This document shows positions 46,800 through 58,690 of a stretch of DNA of 64,000 nt, piece by piece. This stretch comes from Schistocephalus solidus (Eukaryota; Platyhelminthes; Cestoda; Diphyllobothriidea; Diphyllobothriidae). Location: assembly GCA_017591395.1 (NCBI GenBank), contig WEDG01002810.1:124001-188000 (forward strand), written 5' to 3'. Positions within the stretch are counted from its first letter, which is position 1. Each line of letters begins with the position of its first letter. The notes beneath the pieces are model-generated. The model ran no database searches and had not been told where the DNA came from. It saw only the letters and a list, made by a program, of their open reading frames with translations. Both the position numbers and the translations under genes were made by a program.

Positions 46800-47907
46800 C
46801 TAAAACGTTTTGCTTTCAATCATTTAGGTATGATCTAATAAAGTCAGTAAGGGGACTACGAAATCCTATAGCTTCTAGTTTAGCTAGAAGAGTTTTATGA
46901 GGCACTTTATTGAATGCCTTACTAAGATCAAAATAGATAACTACCACAGAGAGATGATCATTAAGAAGATAGTTTAGTAGATTTAGAAAAGACATGTGGC
47001 AGGTTTCACAAGAGCGGTCCGGTAAGAAGCCGTGTTGAGAGCAGTTGAGAATTTGATTACTTATGCAAAATTCCGTAATTTTTTTGGCAATTAGTTTTTC
47101 GAAGAGTTTAGCAAGAGAGGGCGTTTTATGAACACCGCGATAGTTATGAATGTCCGAGCGGAAACTTGATTTAAAAACTGGTATTATAATAGAAGTTTTC
47201 CAATTATCGGGGAAGAAACCATTTTCGAGAAATCATGAGAATAACTTGCTTAGTAAAGGTGGAAAATCCCTTAACAGTTTAATGAGTGAGTTTGGAATGT
47301 TATCAGTTACAACACAATGTGAATTTTTTAGGTGAGCTATTTCCTTTTGAATACATGAAGGCGAGAAATTAAAAGTTGTTAGAAGCGAATTTGAAAGCAG
47401 AGGAATTGTAGGAGTGGGGCTAGTTTCAGTGGTAAAGTGGTAGGCAAAAAACGAATTTAAAAACTCTGCTTTGCCCAAATCGTCTGTAATAAATTTTTTG
47501 TTACAGTCGAGTAAGGGCGGAGTTACATTCAGACGCTTAGCCGATGACCGAACATGGAAGATATGAGCAACAGATTTGGATGAATTGCCATCACATAGTG
47601 CCCGAAACTCCCTACGCTTATCTCTCGCGAGCCGAATTTTCGATGCTAATTCAAATATTTGTGCAATCCTTGAATGAACTGACAAAGAGCTTTTAGATGA
47701 ATCTTTAAGTTGTTTTCGTAATTTTTTAAGTCTGTTCTGGAGAAAATGCGGAAGAGTAGAAGAAGCTGTATTTGAATTAAAAATCTTAAGCGGGATAAAA
47801 GCCTGGATTTTTTCTGTGAGGCTCTGCAATAGCTCACGGAAAAAGTTTGGATCGTTGATTGAGAATATGCTATGCCAATCTAGAGTGCTTAGGAAATTAT
47901 TTATCAT
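46800..47907 (-). pseudogene. RT N-terminal half of the minus-strand LINE
   Basis: A 224-codon frame (47233-47907) covers the linker between endonuclease and RT (LPHFLQNRLKKLRKQLKDSS, LARDKRREFRALCDGNSSKS) and the start of RT (HLKNSHCVVTDNIPNSLIKL). Beyond an interruption at 47233 it continues in another frame: NYRGVHKTPSLAKLFEKLIA, HGFLPDRSCE, then motif A VVIYFDLSKAFNKVPHKTLL with its catalytic Asp. A stop follows at SYLND*. Motifs B and C (FADD) are absent because the copy ends. Confidence 0.8.
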
Positions 47908-47999
47908 TTCATGGTTTGTGTTAGCAAAGTCGAGGTTATTGCATTTAACCTCAGGCTTCGTAAGAAGGGGGACTGATCAACAACAGTGAATTATTGCGC

Positions 48000-48722
48000 G
48001 ATCACTTGTGAAAATATCATGATGAAAATTCATAAAGAGAGGGTGGACATCATTTGTAAAAATTTAATCTAAAATGTTGTCATTTCTAGTAACTGATTTG
48101 ACCAGTTGGGACATGTTTGAAAAGTTAATAGTATCGACCAATTTCTGAAGTTTTGGCGGAGAGGAATTCGCCTGCCAGTCAATGTCTGGCAGATTGAAGT
48201 CGCCTAAGATTATTTTGACATCAAATTGAGTCTACGACTTTTTCAAATAGTTCACAGAGCTCGCTTTCATTGCCAGAATAACACGGAGGTTTATAGATAC
48301 AGCCAATTAACGCTTTTTTTATTGTAAGGGAGGATGACTGAAGCAAAGCATACATTTCAAGAAAAGGACAAAATGCTCAGCTGAAAAGGGAAATGTACAA
48401 AGGATGAATTAATATAAAGGATGCAACTACCACCACGTTTTTCAGCGCGGTCTTGTCGGTAAAAATTGAAATTATCGTTAGCAAGCGTCGAGTCAGAAAT
48501 AAGAGAGTGAGCCCACGATTCTTTGATGCACAGCACATCTGGATCAAGCTCAAAGGCTACTGTTCTAAGCTCAGCCATCTTATTTACAACTGATCTCGCA
48601 TTGAGTGAAGCTAAGCTGAGCGTATTCCTGAGCTGCAGGTTACGCTCATCAGTATTCATAAAAAAGGAGCATTTGGTGGCGAAGAAGAAAACTGGAAAGA
48701 AGAAACGAAAGGTGGGAAACAA
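48000..48722 (-). pseudogene. APE-type endonuclease of the minus-strand LINE
   Basis: Frame 48357-48722 begins near the domain start: SLASLNARSVVNKMAELRTV, then DPDVLCIKESWAHSLISDST with the catalytic Glu, and RAEKRGGSCILYINSSF. After frame changes, IGCIYKPPCYSG and the conserved KIILGDFNLPDIDWQ (about 48222-48168) follow. In the family this domain nicks target DNA for target-primed reverse transcription. Broken here by at least one shift and a stop. Confidence 0.8.
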
Positions 48723-49274
48723 AATTGCTCCGGTCTACAATTTGTCGAAATTTTACTGTTAAGAGAACTGAGATTATTGTACAACGGCATATTTGGATGA
48801 AAACCTTGGAAAGGAAGGCTATATTGTGGCGTATGAAAGATAGGGGGTGGCATAGAAATGAGATTTTGAGGGAAGTTAGCATAAATTGGCGGAAAACGTG
48901 CATTTGAAAAAGGAATAAATGATTTCGAAAAACTGGTAACATAATAAGAAGCGTTAATTATTTGGGGATTTTGGACACTTTTTGGTTTGGGAAAGATGCT
49001 AACTTTAGCGTTCGCAGCTGTTGTAGATACTGAGGTTAGCAGGTTTTCCATCGGTAATGACATTACCGATTTTAATGCCTGGATTAGCCAATGATTCAGA
49101 TGTACTAGGAGTTTTCTTAGGTTTAGTAGATTTTGCAGCTATAGCAGGCATGGTTTGCTTGTGATGAAAAAGAAGAGGCCTTGACACAATTTCCCTCAAA
49201 CCAGGAGCAAGGTTAACGGGTGAAGATTCAGCTGGAATCGAAATTATTGTCTCCTTACACGGCTGCCTAAACAT
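48656..49274 (-). pseudogene. ORF1-like protein of the minus-strand LINE
   Basis: Two overlapping frames, 49274-49005 (MFRQPCKETIISIPAESSPV) and 49063-48656 (MSLPMENLLTSVSTTAANAK), are Ser/Pro/Phe-rich, with no zinc knuckle or RRM seen. They directly precede the endonuclease, which suggests one ORF1 or an N-terminal extension broken by a shift near 49050. Function inferred only from position. Confidence 0.5.
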
Positions 49275-49915
49275 TAGACAAGGTTAATGTAAATGTAATA
49301 TTGCAAACTTAAGATGAATGTTAATGCACAAATGGTTGGGTTATAAGAGCAGGCAGAAGTATAGTTACACACGGGCATGCCACGGCAGAGAAAAGTGTCA
49401 TGGCGTGCTTACCGCACTATCAGCCTGCCAACCAATCACAGCTCAGAGAATTAACATCGATTGACCAATGAGCACGCGCAATGTCGTATCTCGAAATGTC
49501 GAGATTTCAGTATATCAGGATGATATTGACTGCTATAAGGGCTGTTGACAACTGGGTAGTAAGCCGAAGCGAAATGTCAATGAGAGGGATTCGAGACGTC
49601 AAAAAGGATTTTACGAGTACCAGTGGTCAGGGCAAAATCTGCGAGCTGCCATCTACTGACTGACTCATTTCCAGAAAAACTGACTCGTCGTTGCTCAGCC
49701 GCCATGACACCATGTTCAAGCGGGTGTGAAAGCTGGAATGCCGATGTTAAACTTTTGGACAGCACGTCAGCCACCTCACGTTTTCTGCCACCAATGTGGC
49801 GGGTTTCAGTGCGGAACTCTTATATATGGGACACTAATACGTTTTGGGGTAAATTTATATTTATAATCAGAGTAAATTACCTTAGAATATTGACGTTTGT
49901 CTTCTATCTGCCCTC
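49275..49915. other. LINE 5' flank and intron of the coiled-coil gene
   Basis: No domain in any frame. The minus LINE's 5' end or promoter should lie in 49275-49600. The last ~60 bp form the acceptor of the first visible coiled-coil exon (TTTGTCTTCTATCTGCCCTCAG|). Confidence 0.45.
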
Positions 49916-49917
49916 AG

Positions 49918-51908
49918 AGTATATTAAAATACAAATTATACGATGCAATTTCAAGAGACAGTCCGCTTTTCGTGAGTACACGACAATTGATAGAAAAAGT
50001 AAAGGAAACTCGAGTATGTTCTTATTATAAAATTTTCAATGCAGTTAATCAACTGGAAATTGGAGAGCCAAATTTCAAAGTTGACCACAGAGCTGCAATC
50101 CTTAAAGAACGGCCAGGTTTCTATTTGGCATTAAATGACGATCGATCAAGGTCGAAATTGACGAGGACGATAAAGATAGGAAACTAGAAGAGTTGTCAGA
50201 AAAATTACAAGAAACTGAAGTTGCTTTGGTACCTTCCTATCAGCTTGTTAACGATTTAAAGAAACAATCAGAGGATAGGATTTCCGTATTGGAGACAGAA
50301 AAATCCTCAGTCCTTGAGGCTCTTAAAAATGCACAGGTAATATTACAATATCCTAATAAAAAAGAGAGAAAAGACAGAAGTTGAACTACGTTTAAAGTCC
50401 CGAGAAGCTGATAGTTCGTTGCAAATAAACCAGACAACGTTAGCGATCAACCGACTTACATCGTTACGTAACCAACTTACGCAGCTACAGAACTCCAACG
50501 AATCCATGGAAGACTTCCTAACAAGATTCAAGTCTCTGGGTATGTGAACTTTACTCTTATTTCCTCTAGTGTTCTCTGTTCGTGCCTCGGCTGAACGATG
50601 TGCTGTGGAGAATTCTAATCTTTTACAACAGCTTAAGGAAAAAAATTTAATTATCAGTTCCTTAACTGCAGAGGTCAGTCGACTTTCTGGAGAAGTGGAA
50701 AGTTTAAAGGGTCAGTTGAATTTAGAAGACAAGCTGGCACAACATTCGGTAAATATTTAATGGAGTTAATTCCTTTTTGTAGGAAAAAATGTATGCCGAA
50801 GAAAACAGAGTCTTTGAACGCCTGAAACAGAAGATAGAGGTAAAGTATTCACTAATTAATCACCACAGACCCTTCTTTGTACTGTGGAAGGAACTGTTTC
50901 AACTGCAGAGCAGTCCAGTAGTCTGTTCATGCAACTGCGGACGATATTGAACTCATTAACTAGCAAGACTGATGTTGTCGCTTCATCTGCACCGTGCAAT
51001 TCCGGTGGTGTTTTAGCAGAGGTATAATGGTTTTTTAGTGCGTTCATTATATGCACTGTTTATGGTTAAACGTCTTGGGTTATTTTTCAGCCCCTTTTCT
51101 GTTTAACGAACTATGCATACCACAAGAAAACGTGGAAATCTATTATTATCCAAAAGAGCTTCATAAATCGTTCTAGGCAACCAAAATGTAAGATTACGAT
51201 ATAGGAAGCATGTGGACCTCCTTTACCGTTGGCACAACCCACTTTAGAATTTAAAAAACCGCTTTGGCACAAATTTAGTTAAAAATTGTGCCAACTTCAA
51301 TATCATGCGTTTAGTTGAATACCGTTTTCAATTTTTAGCACTTGTTCATTGAAGTACAAAAGCATTCGCTTGAGCCTTTTATGCACTTTACGGTTACTAC
51401 TGAAAAACATATTCTTATATGTCAATATATTCAGCTGCTTAGAAAATCCATCTTTTGATTTGCAGTGCTAAGTTTTGTATAAATTCATTTCAGTTTTTTT
51501 TCCGTTGATAATTCCATTATACAAATGATGCAATTTAAAGTCACAAGCAGTTTGTAGGCCTTATGGGCTTGGAATTGATTTTAAAGTTGTTCTTTTGGGT
51601 ATTACCATCAAAAATTTAGAAGCAGTGTTCTGTAGCTGTTTTCGTCATAGAAGGTTTTACGACTGTCGCACGTTAATCGTTTTTAACCTAGTGAATGCTT
51701 ATTAAATTATTCACTATTTTTTTTACTTGCCCAACCGCATTGGTTTCCTAAAATCGGGTAAGATTATATTTCACAACCTTTTCTATTAGTCTTTGGGATG
51801 AAAATGATCAGCCGATCATCAAAGACATTAAATATTTTTATTTTTATTCAGGATACATCCATCGCCGAGCCTACAGAATGTGAATCAAGACAAAGTGATA
51901 TCACGTAA
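49918..51908 (+). CDS. 3' part of a coiled-coil protein gene with micro-introns
   Basis: Eight exons join without a stop into 324 codons plus TAA: 49918-50013, 50045-50116, 50151-50336, 50365-50539, 50570-50748, 50783-50839, 50869-51021, 51852-51908 (975 nt in all). Six introns are 28-34 nt (for example GTATGTTC...AATGCAG, GTATGTGA...CCTCTAG), the last is 830 nt, and all are GT-AG with matching phase. The protein is a long heptad-rich helix: LESQISKLTTELQSLK, KLEELSEKLQETE, LVNDLKKQSEDRISVLETEK, LTSLRNQLTQLQNSNESMED, NLLQQLKEKNLIISSLTAEV, ending in a loose acidic tail. No known domain, so family unnamed (centrosomal, Golgi or motor-adaptor coiled coils all fit). AATAAA lies 49 nt after the stop. 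Upstream exons are missing, probably beyond LINE insertions. Confidence 0.82.
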
Positions 51909-51956
51909 TCTGATCAACACTCTGTTTTTATACATTTCTAACACGTGGTTTTACAA

Positions 51957-51962
51957 AATAAA
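51957..51962 (+). terminator. Polyadenylation signal AATAAA
   Basis: The canonical hexamer lies 49 nt downstream of the TAA of the coiled-coil gene, in a T-rich 3' untranslated region. Confidence 0.65.
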
Positions 51963-51974
51963 TTCACTCAGCTG

Positions 51975-52630
51975 TTCGTGCGATCCCAAGGCTTTGCTAT
52001 ATGCAAGCTTATTTGCGTGAAAATAAACATTTACAAGCAATACTCTGGCCTTAATTCCCATTAATCAGTTTTTCCTAAATTAACACCTACATTTTTAAAA
52101 AGCAATTTGGGGGGGGGGAAACACAAAATTTATGTTTGCCAGTGACCATTTATTACTAACTTAGTATCCCAATTTTGACAAATATTATCATATATTGGGT
52201 TGCTCAGCCTAAATGCCTCAACCTACGATCTACAATAGGACTATTGGGAGCTAAACCCTTGAATAAAGCTGAGTATATTTAAAGTGTTTTCTTTTGCTTC
52301 TTCAGATTGACTGGACACTGTTAGTTCTCTCGATCGTTTTAGAATTTGAATATGGCAGTATAGTTTGAAAAAGGCTCAGTGAACCCTTTTTAAAAAGGAA
52401 TTTATAGCCTCATTTTGTAAAATTTCGACCGTTCGCCACTGTAAATATAGAAGATCTGTAGATGTCTGTATCTTGCTCTGTTCAATTGGCACCTGGCTTT
52501 TATTTATTTTGCGTAAGCTTCAATTTTTGTTGGCGACTCAGTACATTTTCGTTTTAACTCAATACAAATCCCCATAATATCATATTGATGATGTTATGTA
52601 AGGAATTTTGATTAACAGGGCATAAGATAC
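51975..52630. other. No recognisable gene
   Basis: AT-rich sequence downstream of the coiled-coil gene. Contains a G homopolymer at about 52109-52118. No frames of note. Confidence 0.45.
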
Positions 52631-52635
52631 AAAAG

Positions 52636-53480
52636 TTGATGAACGCTCACTGATTGGATACGGAACTCACTCGTTCCACTCTGCCCTGTAGTTCACTCTC
52701 GAGCCTTGCCAGCAGCTGCATAGCGGCTGGTATTATAAAAAGATGAACATTGCTGACAAAGACAAGGAAGATCAGAATGGACATGTTCGGCTCATCAGCC
52801 AACCCTACTCAAACCTCACGTGGTGCACCACCTGAGGTTTGACCCCATGACCAGTTGATTAGAACACCAACGCTCTAACCACTGCGTCACGGGCTCGTTG
52901 TCTTACCGGTTTAGATTGGGAATATTAACAATGTAGTTAGGAGCTCACCGATCGGTTACAGGACTCACTCATCCCGTTGTGCCTTGGATTTAACTCTACA
53001 GCCCCGCCAGCAGCTACAGAACAGCTGGTAATATAGGCTGAATGATATACCCGACAAAAACAAGGGAGAATGAAATGGCCATTTTTGGCTTATAAGCCGT
53101 CATCAGCCAGCCTTACCCAACCCCAGGCACTGCGGCGCCCGAGGCTCGAACTCGTGACCAATTGGGCAGAATTCCAACGCTCTACCCACTGCGCCACGAG
53201 CTCGTTGTCTTGTCGGTTTCAATCAGGAATATTAAAATGGTAGTTGGGCGCTCGCCGATCGGTTACAGGACTCAATCGTCCCGCTGTGCCTTGGGCCTTA
53301 CTCTACAGCCCCACCAGCAGCCGCAGAGTGGCTAGTGATTAAGGCAGCATTTTATTACCGACAAAGACACGGGAGACTGAAATGGCCATTTCTGGCTTAT
53401 TAGCCGTCATCAGCCAGCCATACCCAACCCCAGGCGCTGCGGCACCCGAGGCTCGAACTCGCGACCTGTTGGGCAGAAGT
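52636..53480 (-). repeat. Tandem SINE array, ~308 bp period
   Basis: Almost three units on the minus strand. The upstream-module landmark (CTCACCGATCGGTTACAGG) occurs at about 52644 (diverged), 52943 and 53251. tRNA-like heads lie near 52895, 53205 and 53470 (the last truncated at 53480), and hammerhead-like cores near 53083-53110 and 53380-53410. Same unit structure as the 60.5-61.6 kb array, in the opposite orientation. Confidence 0.85.
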
Positions 53481-53484
53481 CCCC

Positions 53485-54605
53485 ACAATAAACATTCTGA
53501 CATACTTGAATTAACAGTATTTTAAAGTAACGAGAAAGATCAAGAGAGTTCCTCCCCTATTTTTAATCAGCCAGCCATACTTGAGGTCGGAGGCCTAAGT
53601 GAGCTGTGCAACTAGGCAACATCCACAATTATTTTAAACTATCGAATTTCGCTTCTGAACATGCGGACTGACACCGTTTTCTACTCACCTTGATGCTGTG
53701 TGCTGAGTTATTTGGAAACGTACTACCTAGGGGTTAACGTCATGCGCTGAGTAAGGATAGGTTCATATAAAAAACAAAACTACCTGTGAGCTCTGAGGTT
53801 TTCAGCATGAAGTTTTCATACCACCTCACGTGGCCACCAAGGATTTCAGCCTTCCCAAAGTAACGCCAACTCTTTTAATTGGGACCTTTTGTATTCAGTG
53901 AGTCTTGAAAATCCGAGTTCTGATGGGTTACGCATCAAAATAAGCTCTAATCGCGACTCCGATATTTTCCTCCTCAAAACCGCAGTTCAGCGTCATCTAA
54001 GGACGTGCACACATCATTTTGGTTTTTAAACCCACTCCGATGAGTACAGTTATACACATACTGCCACGGCCCATAACCTGGGGGTTATTATCTTTCCGCA
54101 CCTTTCCAAGAATTTAAAAGTACAGCAAGTTGTTCTTAAATGCTTTTCTTCTTCACTTATTTTTTTGCTGTTACCTTCTGGTTTGTTGTTAGAAATACCG
54201 ACAGTCACATAGACCCCCAAAATAAAAAAAAAAAAATGTAGTTTTCAGGCACATGCGGTCCACCAGTACTGAAAACATTGCAGGCACACCAAAGATACTA
54301 CCAGTAGGGCACGCGAACCGCAAATAACAGTGAATTTCAAATTTCACTTACATAAACTTCAAGTCCAAATACTAATCCACTGTCATTTTTGCCATCTTAA
54401 AACATTATAATTGAAATTTATTGATCCATTGCAGCAAGTTCTGCTCACTCAGAGCTGCTCTCGATAGCTATTCGCACCTTCCATCCATACTTTTAAGCAA
54501 GTCATGTTACTAATGTTATTTAAAAATACCCTTAAACGGCTTCCATTTACTTTTTCTAAGTTGATGATAAAAATATGTTCCATTCTGAGCTCGAAATCCA
54601 AACTA
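53485..54605. other. No recognisable gene
   Basis: Short frames only. A 12-nt A run lies near 54225. No repeat family recognised. Confidence 0.4.
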
Positions 54606-54609
54606 GGGT

Positions 54610-54870
54610 CCACACAGGTGCAGGACAATTTTACCGTCAAGTTCGACTATGTTGACTGCGTGCTTCACTGCAGGCCGAAAGCAAGTGCAGTGACTTGCGC
54701 GTGCCTTAGGTTTAAGTGAAAAAGGACTTGTGCTGCATCTACCACACTCTCTCCCCTCACCCAACCCTACCCGATTTCAAGAAAAAGCCGAGAATATGTG
54801 AGGCTGAATCAGGTGCACGTGGTTGGTACGGCAAAATCCGCATATATGCCTACCAACCCACCCCTGATCC
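54610..54870 (+). repeat. Diverged R380 fragment near a LINE 3' end
   Basis: GTGCAGTGACTTGCGCGTGC, TGCTGCATCTACCACACTCT and CTCCCCTCACCCAACC match R380 order. It lies about 200 bp beyond the zinc-finger end of the 55-59 kb LINE (on its 3' side), as expected if R380 belongs to the LINE 3' region. Confidence 0.6.
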
Positions 54871-55059
54871 ACAACAAACGCTTGATCATGGATTTTATAC
54901 AGATCTCAAATGTAACCGAGAAGCCTCATGGAGGGGAGCCGAAAAATGCACTTCTCACCTAATTGGGGGCTGCTTATGTTGGGTGGTGATGAAGACTACA
55001 TTTGGGATGCATGTGTTCAGGGAGAGGCTGTGTGGTGATTTGGGCCAGCCGGTGATGAA

Positions 55060-55997
55060 TTACCACAGATTTTCGTAGAGGCGCATGTAACCGAGTAAAC
55101 TCATGCAGTGAGGGAATGTGATTGGGCAGTGTGGACAGGAAAGACGGATGCAGCGACGGTATGTCGGAGTTCCGGGCACTGACTCACCAGCCTCCATGTG
55201 AGGGATTCGTAAGTGAGCCACCAGGACGATACGTGAGATGAAGGTGCAGTGGCATTGAGGACAGGATTGATCAAGATGTGCTGAGTCGGCCGGGGTTGTG
55301 GTGTTAATGTTAGTAGTCACGCTGAGGGGTGCGCAAGACGTTTTAAATTTGACGATAGCGCGATGGATTCCGCTTTCATTAATGTTGGTGAATACGCGAG
55401 GGCAATGGAGGTGGCGGTCTCAGCTGTGATTTGGTGCTGCAGGCACTAGTTCATGAGTCTCTGTTCAATGGATTGTCAAGTGACCGACCAGGCCGATGCG
55501 TGAGGTGGATGTACGATGGCAGTGAGAAAAGGAGGGGACCAAGCCCAACTCACTAGTGTTGTTGGTGGTGCTGGTCGTGGTCGTCGTCACCGTGGTCGTG
55601 GTGAGGGTGGTGGTCGATAGGCGTCGCGATTTTTCTCACCGGTAACAGGACGGAGAGAAGTGATGGTGGCTGTCGCCAATGCGGAGGCAGTAGTAGGGGA
55701 AGTGGGAATGGTGATATTCGATGGAAACGCGGCACTGGGATTGTGATCACTGGTGATAAGGGTGACCGAAGCTGTGGGCTCCACCGGGGTTGGAGCAGGA
55801 GCGATTGAGGAGGCAGTGTTTGAGTTTGGTAGATTGATAGTGCATGGGGTACGGAGACGCCCGACGAGGCCGATTAGACCACGGAAAGTTCTCAAACAGT
55901 CCGGACATGGCAGAAGGGATTGACTGCGGTTGTTGCAGACAGGAGGGCACCAGAGACTTGCGTGCTTCTGTCTTGACTTAGGTGGCGGCGATCCCAT
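55060..55997 (-). pseudogene. C2H2 zinc-finger tail of the LINE
   Basis: First finger LPCPDCLRTFRGLIGLVGRL followed by RTPC (55900). A Thr/Pro/Ala-rich linker (55600-55850) and an interrupted stretch follow, then CPQCHCTFISRIVLVAHLRI and CPHCPITFPHCMSLLGYMRL (55060-55300), ending near YENLW. CxxC pairs are kept but some His are replaced, so binding is doubtful in this copy. Fingers of the type CPHC...FTxRxGLxGHxRxH are shared with the 15.6 and 63.3 kb copies. Confidence 0.82.
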
Positions 55998-56049
55998 TGT
56001 GTGTTCCGGTCTTCAATGTTTATCTCCGGATCAGTTGGTCCTTAACGAG

Positions 56050-57760
56050 ATATTCTCAGTTCGCTGGTTTGGTTTGTAAGTGCTTCAAGGTGGTCTTCAT
56101 GTTCTTGTTGCTTCGAACTGGGCCTCCTGGTCGCTGAACACCCTCATGGACACCTCCATAGAAGAGGCGTTTAGATTTTCGCTCAGTGTGCATCGGTACG
56201 ATGTGACCACTCCAGCAGAGTTGCAGTTGCCTCAGCATGGCATGGATGCTGAGGATTCCGGTTTTTTCCAGAACTTGAGCGTCTGGGACCCTGTCCTGTC
56301 ACCAAATTTTTAGGTTTTTTCGAGGACAACTGAGGTGGAAGTGATTGAATCGCCGCACCTGTTTCCTGTAAAGCGTCCAAGTCTCCGCTGCACACAGAAG
56401 CGTCATAAGTATGACAGTTTTGCACGTCTTGAGTTTTATGTTGAGGTGGAGACCATGACTATTCCGCATGAAATTCTGCTGCATGCCAACGGTCTGACTG
56501 GCTTATAGTTATTGTATGTTGTGAGAAAGCGTGCTGCTTAAGAAGGCGAAATTATCCACGGCCTGCAGTAGAGTGCCGTTGACGTTGATAATACTTATTA
56601 TCGTTGCATTTAATGCCGGTTTACAGGCATTATCAGACAAAATATGCAGTGGGGAACAGGCTGGCAGTGAAAAAATCTCCTGAATAAATATCATTATTAG
56701 TGGTTTTTCTTATCTTTATGTTATTTACGAAAAAACTGCTGCCTGTAAGGATGATAGAAATTCAGATCAGGGAAGGGTTAACACAATTCCAGTCTGTATG
56801 CAGTCTCTCTGTCTTTGCTAGGAACCGGGATTCTGCCCCAGGCAAGAGTGCATTCGTGGACGGTTGCTCGCTGTCTGCAAAATAAATCACCGGGTGCAGG
56901 CTGCAGAGACGGTGCCGTATACCTCATGGTAAGACCTGGGATCGGGCTCAGATGCCGCGGACTCCATCGAACCTGAAAACAGATTCTACCGTGTCAGCAC
57001 CCAGAATTCTTGGAGGCTGTTCTGAATGCAAAAAATTACTAATAGTTCTCTTAAACAAAGAATACCTTAGCAGGATTTTTATATTCTGGGGAGCATTTCA
57101 GGCAGAACTTGGCGGCAGTTGGTGCATGACCACCGTTTTGTCCGTATTAATGGTCACCCTAAAATTGGAACACCCGGCGTGGAAAAGGCCCATGCTCTTT
57201 TGCATTTCTTGTTCCGTCACATAGTTAAGTTTGCAGTCGACGGTATTCGTATATACACGCTTTGAGGCCTGCGTGCACCGACTATTGAGAAGTAGCCCGT
57301 TCGTTTTATAGGCGATGCGGATCCCAGGACACTCGTCACGGTAGGCGTCCATCAGCATGGCAGAGAACATGAGACTGAAATGGGTGGGAGCCAGTGGCAA
57401 CTGCGAATTCTTCGGAGACCGCTCATTGTCAGTGACGCGCGCCATCATTCCGTCGTGGAGCTGACGTACCGTGTGCGTGCATCACTCAGATCATCCGAAT
57501 ATGTGTGTTTCACATACCCGTGGATCTCCTCGGCCCTGTGAATCATCTAAGCGTTCCGCATTTCCCGAAATTACTGCTGCCAACGTCAGTGACATAGGTA
57601 GAAGACCGCTTTGTATGCGTCGGTCGGGCGGCCGATGTAGGTACTATGTAGCCTCTCCTGTTTGGCGATTAGGTTGCTCATGGCTGAGTTGTTGACGAGG
57701 ATGTTTACGATGCGTACATTCGAGGACATTCCAGGCGGTTGAGTGAACGGCGTCCTGAAG
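56050..57760 (-). pseudogene. Reverse transcriptase region of the C2H2-tailed LINE
   Basis: NLIAKQERLHSTYIGRPTDA (about 57670) begins the region before RT. At about 57500 sequence jumps to VRQLHDGMMARVTDN, skipping what should be roughly 300 codons. Then FSLMFSAMLMDAYRDECPGI, GCSNFRVTINTDKTVVM (57130), VDNFAFLSSTLS (56530), AAETWTLYRKQVRRFNHFHL (56350-56400) and WSGHIVPMHTERKSKRLFYG (56200). No YADD/FADD remains. Confidence 0.82.
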
Positions 57761-58690
57761 TCAGCACCACCGAGTCTCTACGGAGCGGGTTTCATCTAAA
57801 GTTTGCAGGTCTTTCAGTCGACGGATCATTTCATTTTTGAAATTGAGACAGTGAACAGATGAACTTAAGAAAACATTATTTAACTTACCTGGTGTCCTGT
57901 GAAGTCGGATTCGGAGCTTTATCGTGGAGATAATAAGGTGGTGATTCGTCAAACCATCGGCATCGCGGATGGCCTTGATCACAAGTACGTCCAGACGGTC
58001 TCGCCTCCGGACGAGAACATAATCCAGCAAGTACCAATGTCTCCACCGGGAGTGAATCCAGGTCATCTTCTCCCGCACCGGAAGGTGGAAGAAGGTGTTG
58101 GTAAACAAGAGCTGGTGTATCGCACAGGTTCGCAGAAGAAAGAGGCCGGCAGCATTACAGCCACCGAGAGCGTGGGGACCCAGCACTCCCTGCCGGGAAG
58201 CGGGGTCTGTTATGCCGCGGGCGTTTAATTCGCAAAGGACGACCAGTTTGTCCGCCTTCGGCCCAGACGCCAGGAGGGTGTGCAGGTCCCTCGTTGAATG
58301 TGTTCTTCACTTCATTAGATTTCCTCATTGGAGTTGGGGGGCGTGGGCGCTGATGATGCTGGCGAATGTGGGTCTCCGAGGAGGCAGGCGAAGGGTCATC
58401 AATCGGTCTTTTATACCCCACGGCAGACAGAGTTATAATGCCACGATGTCGATTCAGATAAGGAAGCCAACACCAGTGTCGCATCGCTCCGCCTTTGGAC
58501 GGCATCTCCAGAAGAAGGCGTAGCCCGCACCCACCTCCTCCAGCTGACCCTGCTCAGAGAATCGGGTCTCACTGAAAGCAGTGATGTCCACCTTGCAGCG
58601 CACCAGTTCTCCAGCGACCAGCGCCGTTCTTCATTCCAGTCGATTGCTCCTCAGATTTTCTAAAATAAAACGAGCATTCCAGGCTGCTAG
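57761..58690 (-). pseudogene. Endonuclease domain of the C2H2-tailed LINE
   Basis: Pieces in three frames. KVDITAFSETRFSEQGQLEE contains the catalytic Glu. The middle is shifted (about 58200-58500). The end is LGPHALGGCNAAGLFLLRTC, IHQLLFTNTFFHLP, LLDYVLVRRRDRLDVLVIKA and DGLTNHHLIIST. In recalled intact relatives the last motif is TDHRLVIS, so the catalytic Asp of the D-H dyad appears replaced by Asn here. Confidence 0.8.

Larger units (their letters stand above)
46787..49274 (-). mobile_element. 3'-truncated non-LTR retrotransposon
   Basis: Minus-strand order: ORF1-like frame(s) 49274-48656, endonuclease 48722 to about 48000, endonuclease-RT linker and RT fingers 47907-47233, RT palm motif A at about 46900-46940. 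The catalytic FADD region, thumb and 3' end are missing: homology ends at about 46787 against the CR1 fragment. Several frames are long and clean, so it is younger than the 42-45 kb copy, but stops and shifts are present. It is a different family from the C2H2-tailed LINE. Confidence 0.82.

Noticed and set aside
51090..51190. Alternative last exon of the coiled-coil gene after TTATTTTTCAG
   Set aside because: It gives a short unstructured tail with no polyadenylation signal nearby, whereas the exon at 51852 keeps phase, ends in TAA and is followed by AATAAA. Alternative splicing cannot be excluded.
57761..58186. Intact endonuclease gene at 57.8-58.2 kb
   Set aside because: The 141-codon frame is one piece of the decayed LINE; the catalytic region continues in other frames and is interrupted.
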